Positions 10,691 to 21,570 of a stretch of 64,000 nucleotides of DNA are shown here, in pieces. The translations under genes were made by a program, and so were the position numbers. Each line of letters starts with the position of its first letter. Position 1 is the stretch's first letter. Below the pieces are notes generated by a model, which saw only the letters and a list, made by a program, of their open reading frames with translations, was not told the origin of the DNA and did no database searches. The stretch comes from Kingdonia uniflora (taxonomy: Eukaryota > Streptophyta > Magnoliopsida > Ranunculales > Circaeasteraceae). The stretch spans positions 1-64,000 of the forward strand of contig JACGCM010001123.1 of the NCBI GenBank assembly GCA_014058105.1, in the 5' to 3' direction.

Positions 10691-11092
10691 ATGTGGGTTG
10701 GGTTTTATTGTAACTGGCACTCCCAACCGACACTTTTAAGCTCCCATCAGTTCAAAAAATGGGTGTGAGTTGCTTGCGTGGTACTGTCATAACCCAACCG
10801 GGTGTGGGGAGCTCACACTAAAAAAAAAAGTTTGGCAAAGTTTAAAACACCGCCCATACTAAATTAAACCGCACAGTTTAATATTTATTTATTGGTGTAA
10901 AAGGAGATAAATAATTGGAGTGGAGTAAAGAAGTCTGCGCGGAGTAAAGTAGTCTGCCATGGTCTAAAAAAATATTTTCTTTAAATAAGGTTCATCACCC
11001 ACTGTTGGAAGGATTGAGTCTGGGTTAGGTGTTTTTAGACCTGACAAGGTAGGTCAGGTCTCCCAACTCACACCCACCTGCTGGAGATGCTC
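10691..11092 (+). mobile_element. MITE-2 right part
   Basis: It starts by repeating about 45 bases that also flank the viral DNA on the left (TGGGTTGGGTTTTRTTGTAAC ... CACTCCCAACC, 5216-5262). It then continues with blocks shared with the MITE at 11890 (GTGTGGGGAGCTCACACT, AAGTTTGGCA) and ends CTGGAGATGCTC at 11092 before TTA. Non-coding. Confidence 0.6.
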
Positions 11093-11095
11093 TTA

Positions 11096-11531
11096 AACCG
11101 ACTAAAATACCTCAACAGTAACCAACCTTAATTTTTACGCAATAGTGAGGTGGGTTGCCCCACCTACCTATTTTTTATATTTAAACCAATCATAAAAAGC
11201 TACATAGCATTAGAGAGGAGAGAAAAAAAAAATAATGTCGTCAGGTTTAAAACTATGCAACCCTTATTTAAACCAAAAATAATTCCATGCATCGCGACCT
11301 GTTGAAACTTGTAACGTGTCATAATCTGAGGCGTATATTTTACCGCACAGGTCAATATTGAAAAAAATAGAAATCAGTATGCGGGTCTCTGAACCAACCC
11401 CAGGGTAGGTTTTGTTGATGTTTTAGGTGTCACCTTTGCAGGAAGGTCTTACTACTGGGTGGTCAGTTTGAGACAAAGATGGTGAGACTAGTTGCCACCT
11501 GAGCAAGTCACCATACTGTTGCATATGCTCT
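11096..11531 (-). mobile_element. MITE-1: internal-deletion derivative of the Harbinger-PMD family
   Basis: The right end, read inward on the minus strand, is GAGCATATGCAACAGTATGG, and continues with ACCACCCAGTAGT and GAGACCC blocks like the ORF1-side end at 27250. The left part (ACTAAAATACCTCAACAGTAACC at 11101-11123) matches, inverted, the PMD-side end at 25370-25400. It therefore joins the two outer ends of the large element without any gene. The first ~25 bases of the left end appear lost to the MITE-2 insertion. Confidence 0.65.
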
Positions 11532-11784
11532 TATCGGCACACCTATTTCTAATGTGAGCACATGGTTGAAGAAAAAATAAAAGGGATAATTACCTAATAG
11601 GTTGAAAGACTTCATGCAGGATGTGTTACATGTTTAATCTTTTAAAAGCGTATAATATTTATTTATACGTATTTCACTATTTCGCTAGTTGACCACTATT
11701 TCATTAATTTTTTTATCCGTTAGCCCATTATACCATTTTCATCTCTCTTTTTCTCTCCACTATTTTATTATCTCTACTCTAAAA

Positions 11785-12371
11785 TTCAAAAGTGGTCCCC
11801 AACAAACTTTATCTTGTTATTCTTTTTCTTCTAATGTCGTAAAGTGGTCCCCAACAAGCTATATCTTTATTATTCTCTTTTCTCTCTAAGAGCATCTCCA
11901 ACAGTTAGAAATTTGAGCGTGGGTTAGGTTTTTTTGTCAGCCCACACTCAAAACTCAAACCCAAAGCCTTCCAGCAGACCAAAAAATAGGTGTGGGTTGC
12001 TTAGTTGACATTGTTAGAACTCAACTGAGTGTGGGGAGCTCACACTCAAAAAATAAGTTTGGCAGTGTTCTGATTACCGCATGAACTAAATTATATTGTG
12101 TAAATCAAATATTTATTTATTTGTATGTCAGAGGAGATGAATAATTTTGCGGAGTAAAGAATACCGCGCGGACTAAACAATTATTTTAATTCAATAAAGA
12201 TTTGCCATGTCATCAGTAACTGCTAGGAGAGGAGAATTTGGGTTGGGAAAAAATATATCTGATGTGTGGGCCAAGGAGAACCAACCCATTCGTAACAGCT
12301 AGAGGTGCTCTAAAGTCATAGTGGTCCTCAAAGAACTTTATATTTAATTTATTCTTTTCTCCCTTCTCTTA
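11785..12371 (+). repeat. Three tandem units of about 50 bp (GTGGTCCCCAACAA), split by a MITE
   Basis: Units starting AAGTGGTCCCCAACAAACTT (about 11790), AAAGTGGTCCCCAACAAGCT (about 11838) and AGTGGTCCTCAAAGAACTTT (about 12320) each end in a pyrimidine-rich CTTTTCTYT segment. The MITE at 11890-12310 sits between units two and three. Confidence 0.6.
11890..12310 (+). mobile_element. MITE, Harbinger-type, 421 bp, TSD TAA
   Basis: The left end is GAGCATCTCCAACAGTTAG. The right end read inward is GAGCACCTCTAGCTGTTACG. TAA flanks both sides (11887-11889 and 12311-12313). The interior shares GTGTGGGGAGCTCACACT with MITE-2. No coding capacity. Confidence 0.8.
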
Positions 12372-12587
12372 GAACATCTTCTAAGAACATTCATATCTGT
12401 AAGGTTGGCTGCTTATGTGGAGGCAACCGATCCTCTTTTTTCTCAACCAACAGCCTAACAGTTGGATTGTCTTGCCTAACTGGAAACTATCTGAACAAAA
12501 AAACCCACCCTGAGGATCAGTTCAGAGACCCACAGGGTGGGTTGTTAAAATAATCACGCTGCACAATTTGATAACAAATAAGGAGAC

Positions 12588-12740
12588 GCCACGTGTCATG
12601 TTATGATTGGCTGAATATGCCGCATAGTTCAGAACTATGCGGCAGACCAACTGCTGGGATGATGCCACGTGTATAGCTCATATTTAAAGGGTGGCAACGG
12701 CTATTACTTGCCACACAGTTCTGAACTACGCGAACTGCGC
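12588..12740. promoter_or_regulatory. Palindromes and G-boxes upstream of Harbinger ORF1
   Basis: A perfect inverted repeat with 12-base arms GCCGCATAGTTC around one central base lies at 12619-12643. A second, imperfect one is at about 12713-12732. CCACGTG words occur at about 12591 and 12665, and a TATTTAAAG TATA-like word at about 12682. ORF1 starts at 12835. The same set is repeated upstream of the ORF1 copy at 27695. Confidence 0.6.
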
Positions 12741-12834
12741 GACTAGATCTGGAACAACTCTTTTTCTCCTCATAAAATCATCTCCATACCCCATTTATCT
12801 TCAAAAAAATTCCCTATCAAACTCAAGTAAAGCC

Positions 12835-14388
12835 ATGTCTTCAAGCCTTCAGCCAAGCACCCAATCCAATTCCCAAAGCCACTCTCAACCTTCCCATCCA
12901 AGCCAACAACCTAACTTCCATCCCGCCCAATTCTCCATATTTGGTTCGTCCCAAATGTGAAAGGGATACTTCCTACTATCACGATCACCACATTTGGCAA
13001 TTGTTCCCGTCACTCGACTCTCCCAGTCCCTCACAATTTGTTTCTCAAAGAACCAATGCTTACTCTAACTACCAACCCTACTAACCTCAATTTAACTTTC
13101 AATCGGGAAATTCATATTTTTCCTCACAAATGGAATTTGGTTGAGAAAGTTTGTCTATCCCGCTGATGTAAGCCTCACGAGGTATAAACGACTTTAACTT
13201 CAATGCACCACCCGCTCAGGTTATCGCTCCGATTGTTGTACCAAGTAATATGTATGCAAAAGGGAAGGCGAAAGCTAAAATGAAAATGACGGCACCGGCA
13301 CCACACCTAATGTGGTTGAAGATCATGTTGAGGAGGAGATTAATGATGAAGTTCTAATTAATAAAAATAAATATAATAATGCGAGTCATTGGTCGGCGGA
13401 TGACTTTGTAAACCTTGCATGCTCTTGGTCTCAAGTTTATCAAAATCTCAAGACAATAAACTAACAAAAAGCCTCCCAATTTTGGTTGAAAGTGTGTGAC
13501 CAATTCAATTTATTTTACGTAGACCAATAGATGTGGCGATCATATAACGACGTCATTGTACATACAAAAGTCGGCTTAATAAGGAATATGCAATATTTAG
13601 AGGCATTCTTCAGGACCTTGAACACCGATAATTTACCGGTTTTAGAATGGATAACGTGGTAAGTATATCAATTTTACCTTCATTTTCATAGTCTAGTTAA
13701 GTTAATGTACTCATAATATTTTTAAACTTGAATGATAGGCCCAAATGGCACCTGAGACGTATGAAAAAGTGTATGGAAAAGCATTTCCATTTCGGGCGGA
13801 TTATAAAATTTTAGAATATTGCCCAAAATGGTCCCAAATTAATCCAATTGGGCATCCCGCTCGTAATGTATTAAGGAAATCGTCTTATAATCTAGGAAAC
13901 TCCACTAATACCAAACCACTCACACATATTTCTGTCACCCCTGCTTCCATAATTTTAGAAGATTCTACGGACGATAATCCATCACTATATGCTTGTGGAG
14001 AAGTACGTTCGGACGAGCAAAAGCAATTTAAAGCGAAAAAAGCCGCAAAGTTAGGAATGGGTTATTGGGGAAAAAGATGCTCCAAACGACAGCCAACATG
14101 ATTTTGGCATGGAGTGAGAGGGACGAGAAGAAAATAGAGGAAAATAAAGCTAGAGGTGGATTACGAGAAGATTGAAAGTTGGCTAAAGAGATAAAAACAC
14201 CAATGAGAAGTGAAGCGGCGATAGCTAGACAAAAAATAGATGAAGAGCAAACTAGGTGATGACAACCAATACAATTAACCTGCAACCCGAACAAAAACGT
14301 TGGGTAAAGAAGCAACTCAAAATTTATTCTACAAAGTTAAAGGAGCGATGCCCAATTGATGAAGATGACTCGAGTGATGAAGATTGAT
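12835..14388 (+). pseudogene. PIF/Harbinger ORF1 (Myb/SANT-like protein), element B
   Basis: Accessory protein of Harbinger transposition, with a Myb/SANT-like DNA-binding part and a NAM-associated C-terminal domain. The start is ATG at 12835 (MSSSLQPSTQSNSQS), shared with the copy at 27695. A Ser/Gln/Pro-rich leader follows. The SANT-like part at about 13390-13660 includes CSWSQVYQNLKT and WRSYNDVIVHTK. An uninterrupted 118-codon block at 13745-14101 (ILEYCPKWSQINPIGHPARN, then an acidic stretch and KKAAKLGMGYWG) is the C-terminal domain. It ends DDSSDED and a stop at about 14388. Several stops and frameshifts occur, so it is not intact. It converges on the transposase gene. Confidence 0.75.
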
Positions 14389-14728
14389 ACAACCATCAGT
14401 TTTATTGGTAGGCGTTAACTTTTAAATTGTACTTTGAATTTGATTTTGATGTACTATTCTTTTCTTTTGGTAGTTTGAAATATATTTGCTTTCTATAAAT
14501 TTAATCTTGATGTACTCTTCAATACTCTAATTTACAAAACAACTTGAAAATTTTACTACTTTAATCAAATATTACAAATAAACTTTAATTAAACTTTACA
14601 ACTTCAACATTAAAATTACGATTTCGAAAAGAAAAATACATCAATAGCAAACTTTAAGTAAAGAAACAATATTACTCTGCTTCTTTTAGCGCCCATAAGT
14701 GACCCACGAGCTAATCTCGTAAGTTAAA

Positions 14729-16003
14729 TTAAGTCATTTTATCTTTAATTTTATTAATCTTTGCAATGTACTCTGCCATATTAAGAGTATAAATTGGATT
14801 TAAGACTACATTTACCCACTCTGTTAACCTTTTAAAATCCAGACCGATATCTACTTGCCTAATGAAATTATAATATTCCTCTTCAACGATCACATTGTAC
14901 ATAATTATGTACGTGTACATAACGTTCGCTAGATCACTAGGCTTCCAAAATCGTACGTCGTGAGGCAATATTTCAAACCGCGCTTGTAGAACCTCGAAAG
15001 TGCATTTCACGTCTTTCTTGCATATTTCTTGCATCTTTGTAAAATGTCTTTCGGCATCGTTGGACAAATTTCTTATGGTTTAAACGATTGTTTGCTATTT
15101 TGGATAAACTTTGTTTGCTAAATAATACCCCATAGTGTGCGGCTCCTTGCCTATCTTATAATTACATGGCAGTGCAACTCCATTAGATAAGTTATTAGAA
15201 AACCACCCTTTATGCAAGACATTCATGCCATTATTAGAACCGAGCACCCCAAAGAAGATGTGCCATATCCAAAGATCTTGCGAAGCAACCACTTCTAAAA
15301 TTATTGTTGGATACTTCTTATACCCGGTATATTATCCGGCTCACCCGGTTAGACAATTCTTCTATTTCCAATATATGTAATCTAAACTACCTAACATCCC
15401 CATGAAGCCTCATGCTCCATTCACTTTTAATAACCCATTTGTGTCGTTCCCGTCGGGAGATCTAAGGTATTGGGTTTTGAATTCTTCGACAATTGTTTTA
15501 AAAAAAATTCTTCGAACTTAAATTAGCGGTAAACTCCCCAATCCGAATGTATTCATCTTGGGCGTCTCTATAAGTACCATAATATAGCATGCAAAGTGCG
15601 CACGTTATATTTTGGTGAGTTGATAAACCCATCATTCGAATGGCATTTTCTTTTTGAACAAAATTATCGATCGAAGAAATAACTTTATCATAAATACATT
15701 GATACATACCTTCGTTCATACAGAATCAGCGACGAAATTGAAGACTTTTGTAGGCCGGATTGAGACTAAAATAATTTCTTATAAGATTAACATGCCCTAA
15801 TGCATTATCACGTTCTTTCCACATGCCCGTCTTTCCCATCTTACTACCACCCCGCTTACGTGACGATGTCGCCTCTTGCCCTTCTACCTTTTATATTTCC
15901 ATGGGAACCTTGCTATACTCGTGCATTATCAAAATTTAACGCCGGAAAAGTTCTTCCGATCTGAACGAAGATGATGATAATGAATATAGTGATAGTTTGG
16001 ACA
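14729..16003 (-). pseudogene. PIF/Harbinger DDE transposase, element B
   Basis: Cuts and rejoins element ends at TWA target sites. Read on the minus strand from about 16003 (MSKLSLYSLSSSSF). Block order: NYFSLNPAYKSLQFRR (about 15740-15790); QCIYDKVISSIDNFVQKE (about 15640-15700); GLSTHQNITCALCMLYYG; MLGSLDYIYWK with the first catalytic Asp (about 15370-15400); ASQDLWIWHIFFGVLGSNN with the second Asp (about 15230-15290); and a 112-codon C-terminal frame 15067-14729 (KMQEICKKDVKCTFEVLQAR) where the third acidic residue is expected. Four or more stops/frameshifts separate the blocks. The order and motifs fit the plant HARBI1-like family well. Confidence 0.8.
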
Positions 16004-16219
16004 TGGTGAACTTGATTAATAACAAAAGATTAGAAGATGGAGAGAGTGATTGTTGTAAGAAATATATAGGGAGATTCACTTAATTTATAGTTGGAAAACT
16101 AGCCATTAAGAGGCTTGTTTAACAAGTCTTCTAGGGAATATAACCATTGGGATGGATTAAAAAAAAGCACAAAGTGTTGAGAGAGAGGAGGAGGAGAAGC
16201 ATTTGTCCTTGCAGAGTGA

Positions 16220-16374
16220 GCCGCGTAGTTCTGAATTGCACAACATATATGAGAGATATGTGGCACAATCAAGTTTATTCATATGCCACGCAGTTCTGAA
16301 CTGCGTGACATATAGAGAGACCAGATCGTGCCACATGTACCTTATGTATGCCTCACAGTTTAAAATTATGTGGC
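16220..16374. promoter_or_regulatory. Three palindromic sites upstream of the transposase gene
   Basis: Sites at 16220-16241, 16285-16309 (GCCACGCAGTTC pairing almost perfectly with GAACTGCGTGAC) and 16350-16374 lie 220-370 bases upstream of the transposase start on the minus strand. They are the same motif as upstream of ORF1 and of the PMD gene. Spacing between sites is about 65 bases. Confidence 0.6.
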
Positions 16375-18214
16375 TCAGTCTACAAGAACAAAGGCTTCCC
16401 CTCTCTCTCAACACTTAGATTTATTTTGGGAGATTTGCCTTTGAGGTATTTAGTCAAACACCATCTCAGGTATGCAATATATACGCAACACTTAGTTTTT
16501 TTTCATTAAATCTCTTGTGGCATTTAATCAAACACCTTTCATCAATAAAATATACACAATACTATGCACTTAACACAAATAACATAAAGTTAAACATCAT
16601 TCTACATAAACTTAACATGATCCGAATTTAACTTAACATAATTTGAAATAAGCTTAACACAAATAACATTAAACATTGTTTAAACTAGTAGGGAAAATGC
16701 ACTAAATAAACGCAGACCTAAGCATGACGACCCTTCTTCGTTCTACGCTACGTGCGAGACTATCTTTAAAGTACATTGCACCTTCGGCTCTGTCTCATAC
16801 CTGATAGACATCTCAGATGGCCTCTCTCCTGTGAGTAAGATAATCTCATGCGACCATGTCAGCTATTCGTCTATCCCATCTATGTGGCCAACATAGTGCC
16901 ACAAATCTTCATATGTTGCATGCTGTATTCCAATGTTTTACTGCCATAGCTCATCTACAATATACCTGGCTAGACATGGCTGTTGGACCTTGATGGCAAG
17001 TATCGATATCCGTCTACGCTCTCCGCCGGTTCCCGCCATATCCATGAACCATCAAATATCCTGAGAATCTGACGTCGTGTCCACTCCATAGTTCTCCACC
17101 AGAGAAGATTCACCTAAACTTGAAGTTTGTGGCACACGTACATCGGGTCTAACTAGATCGCGCCCGAACATCCACATATTTACAGCCCTTTTAAAGTGCA
17201 ACCAATCCTAGGATTTTGGTGAACATTCCTCCAATACGTCATATAATCCACATCCTCAATGATATAGTGGTTTGCATCGTAGTACTCAATTTCCTTTAAA
17301 TGCGCGTATATAGCAGGATCAAAATGTGGAAACTCCATAATAGCGAGGGGAGGGGGGGTAGGACTGTCAATGGGGCAGGTCTGGTCTTGTCATCTCGGGT
17401 TCAGATCAAGAAAGAGCCAACCCGAACCCGACCTGCAAATTATCGGGTTGACACAGCTTGACCAATTAGACTCGCAAAACTATTGGGTCAGCATGAAAAC
17501 CTGGCTAACTAGGTTAACTCGACCCATTTAAATATTTAAAACTGATATACAATATTTCATAGAGACATAGTCATAAACTACTGACTCAAAGTCAAACATA
17601 TCAGAATTCATAATACATATATAAACATAATACATATCATAGAGATTCAATACTCAAACATATCAGAATTCAATCATTCATAACAAAATTAAATTCATCC
17701 TTCATAGACTACTCAAATAGTTAAAGTCTGAAACTTAAACATATAAGAGATTCATAATATATTACAGTCATCACTTGATTCACTTCATAGCAAATATCAG
17801 TTCACTGTTCATAATTCATACTTACTTCATACTTCATAGTTCATAGACTACTCAACCAGGCTTGAGTTTAGAGAATTCAGAATGCATTATAATATTACAT
17901 AGCAAAGATTTAAAGACAAGTTCAGTTGTTCAGGTATGGGCTAGTAGTCTAGTAGACTAGCGCGGGCTGGTCTTCAAAATTCAAACATAAGTTAAACAAA
18001 CTACATTCAACTTATACAAGTACCACTTCCACTTGGTCCATTACCGCCATTACTTGCACTCTCCTGTGATTCCGCGTCGTTACTAGCAACTCCATGGGCA
18101 TTTTGTCCTATATACATTTCAAATAAAATATTTAGAACACAAAGTTAAATATGTTATAAAAATAATATGCACTAAAATATCAAGTAGGTCAAACATAAAT
18201 GAATAGTTAAGGCA

Positions 18215-18560
18215 TCTGAATATCTGATGATTATGATATGATAAGACTGATATGATATCTATGATTCTATTTATACTTTATAGTTTATAGTCTATAGTAT
18301 ACATCTGATCTGATATGCAATGGCCACATGGAGTAACTATAGTTCTATACATATGATGATTATGATCTGATATACAAATGCAAATGATTATTGTGATTTG
18401 TCTAATATACACATATAAATGCAAATGATATACAACTATACTTATACACATGTATTTATATACATCCGATCTGATATACAAATGTATAGTTCTATTTCTA
18501 TACATCTGATCTGATATACAAATGCAAATGATCTCATATAGTACAATGCTGCTCTTTATA
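18215..18560. repeat. Degenerate short tandem repeats in hAT 3' region
   Basis: ATCTGATATACAAATGCAAA-type words recur at least five times between 18300 and 18535, mixed with TATACAT and GATGATTATGAT runs. No gene is seen between the hAT left end and the dimerisation domain apart from these repeats. Confidence 0.6.
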
Positions 18561-18863
18561 CTAATAAAGCTCTAAGACTAAGTTGACAAATGATTATTGT
18601 GGTTTGTTTCATATACACAGTCATATATATATTTAGACTTATGACCTTAAATAAAACTAATCGTAAAGTGACAACTTAAACTTAGAATTTAATAGTTCAT
18701 TACTTACCAACATCTTGAAGTGATAACTCTTCAGCAAACTCTTCAATAGTTAATTCTGCAACATCTTCAATTTTTTAATCTCCTACAAAATTTATTTATA
18801 AAGTGAGGTCTTCACTCTTAAATAAACAATGATTATGTAAATACAGCAAAATAATATATAAGA

Positions 18864-21570
18864 TCAATGTAAAATAAGATCACCTCTCTGATACAACCAA
18901 TCACGGGTACAAACTAGAGCCTCGATACACGCAGGCTTTAAAGCACTACGGAATGAATCTATAACTCTTCCACCAATGCTAAAATCAGACTCAAAAGCTA
19001 CAATGGATATCAGGATGGCCAATACATCATGAGCCATCAAAGCAAGCTCAGGATATCTAAATTGGTATGACTTCCAAAAAGAAAGTATATCGAAATCCCC
19101 GCTTAACCAAAACTTAGGCTTCTCCAGATATTGTTGTAGCTGAGACTTCATCAGGGTATGCTCACTCTCGTCAAACATCTCAAATGCCTAAAATGATATA
19201 AACAATTAATATCTACTAATTCATGGCAAATATGGCAAGATATATGGGAAAGTGAAACTATATAGACATATATCATGATAAAGTATTTATCAATTTAGAA
19301 AACATATCACAAGTCCTTCTAGCTTTCTTTTATGGATTTTGTAAGTGTGTTTTAGCCTTTTAGACATGTTAAACAGTTAAAGTATTTATCAACTTAGCAA
19401 ACATATTACAACTTTTAGAGATTGAAGTTGGAAAGTTAAAGGCAGATAATCATAAGCTTAAACATCATCACAAATATGATAAACATTAAGTATTTATTAA
19501 CTTATCAAACATATCATTAATTAGACTTGAGTGACTCTGTATGTGATGCTTCTAAAGAATCTGTATGTAATGCTTCTAAAGAATCTAAAGACTTGACTGT
19601 CACTTTTTGGTCTAACTGACCTCTGTTACAGTCTGTAAGTCTAAATATCTATATGAAAAAATTAGGGCATTAATTTTTTGTCTGACTTGACTGTCACTTT
19701 CATATACACATCTGTGACTGTAATTTGTATGTAACTTATAGAGGATCTGTACTTTGTAGTCTGCATAGAAAATAGTATATTGGCCTCTTTTACAAAGGCT
19801 CTGTAGTCTGTGGTCTTTTCTATTACAGAGGCTCTGTAATATGTAATCTGTAATCAAATCAAGTCTAAGTAATGATATGGGTTTAAAAGCATCACATACA
19901 AGTAAACATGGCATGCTATATTACTATTATTAACTCATATAGAAAATTTTGAAGGATTAAAAGCAAATGGTATAATACCTACATAACTTCCATGTCTAGA
20001 TTTGACTTCATGGAACTAGAACTTGAATTAGGAGTTGGCTTGGAGCTAGGAGTTTCCTTGGAATACAAAGCCACATAGATGTCAAAAAGTTGATTCAACT
20101 TCTCCTTGAGGTCTTTAAACTCTTGATTTTTCAGCCCATAGATCTCATTGTAAGCAAACTCTACAAAAACAAGTTTGTACCTAGGATATAAGACGTAAGC
20201 CACCATAAACATAAGGTTATATTGCTTTGACCAATATTTCTTAAACTTAGTCTTCATTTGCGATCTCATAGATTTCATAAACTCCTCCCTATCCTTCATA
20301 GCCTTTGAAATATGATGTTGAACCGAATAAACTTGAGGAAAATATAAATTTAAAGTAGGGTACTTTGTCTCAGAGAAAAGACATGTCACATTGGAATATA
20401 ACTTCAAAAACTCGCATATCTTCCCAACTCTATCCCATTCATCCTCGGAAGGGCAATACTTATAGTTAGAATCACTCAACTCCAAATGAGTAAAAGCTTT
20501 TCGGTTGAAAATAACACTATCAAGCATCATGTAAGTGGAGTTCCAACGAGTTGGAACTTCTTGCATCAAACCCATGTTAAACGGTAATGCCGCTTGCCTA
20601 ACACAATCACGAAAAATTTGCTTTTTACGTTGAGAACCCCTAAAATATCTCACACTCTCCTAAACTTTACCAACCGACACATCAATCTCCTTCAAACCCT
20701 CTTGCACAATTAGATTTATCGCATGAGCATAATACCTTGCATGAAAAAACTCTCTATCGAATAACAAAGAATTATTCAACTTCAACTTACTCTTAAGCAT
20801 CTCAGCAAAGACATCATTAGACAAAGCATTATCTAACGTAATAGAAAAGAGTTTCTTCTTAATTCCCCAATCACAAAGTAAAGTATGAATTTTCTCACAT
20901 ATGGTTAATCTGGTGTGAGGAGATGGCATATAAGAAAAACTAAAAATCTTCTTCTCTAAAATCCATTCGAAATTTACAAAATGTGTTGTAATTGAAATAA
21001 AACTATCTATTGTAATAGAACTCCATAAATCGGATGATAGACTAATTCTTCCCGCTATCCCACACAGCACACTCAAAACCTTATTTTTCTCCTTTTCATA
21101 AATCTTGATATGGCATACGCCCTAGCTGTATTCCTAGACACTAGCTTCAATTCCCTATTAGCAAATGCCGCATAAGTAAAGGCATCACGAATCCCCTCAT
21201 ACTCTACAAACTTGAAAGGGAGTTGATGCCTAATTATTGTTAGATTCAATATCTCACAAAAAATAATAAGGTCAAACTTTGCCGCCCTCAAAGACATGGA
21301 AGACTCGGATTGAAACAAAAGCATTTGTCCTAAATCACGTGTTGTAGTCTTCTCATATGTCTTGAGATGGTGAAAAAGATTATCGGTCCCATGTGCACTA
21401 AAAGACAAATAAATAGGATCACATTTCTTACACTTAGCCCTTTCTTTCTTATCCTTACCAATGAAGATTTTTTTTTAAAAATGTCAAATATGAGAAGTTA
21501 ATTTTCGTTTACGATTACCGGGCTTCTTAGCAAATGTGCCAACACTTTCATCTCCAGTCTATGACAATGG
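18864..21570 (-). pseudogene. hAT transposase (RICESLEEPER-like, BED zinc finger)
   Basis: Transposase of the hAT element. From the minus strand: a BED finger at about 21370-21440 (CKKC ... FHHLKTYEK); an N-terminal region 21408-21073; the catalytic region with LSSDLWSSITIDSF and LDNALSNDVFAEML (21076-20660); EVPTRWNSTYMMLDS and a long helical part (20653-19979); and the hAT C-terminal dimerisation domain 19178-18864 (YPELALMAHDVLAILIS, ALICT-type block EALVCTRDWL). A stop at 20660 lies in frame with the next block and a frameshift lies near 21075. An intron of about 780 bases (acceptor near 19191) separates the last two blocks. Inactive as read. Confidence 0.85.

Noticed and set aside
16157..16418. 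Overlapping ORFs on both strands near 16.3 kb
   Set aside because: They arise from the palindromic sites, which read similarly on both strands; not coding.
18278..18505. 75-codon minus-strand ORF in the hAT element
   Set aside because: Produced by the short ATCTGATATACAAATG repeats; repetitive composition with no domain.
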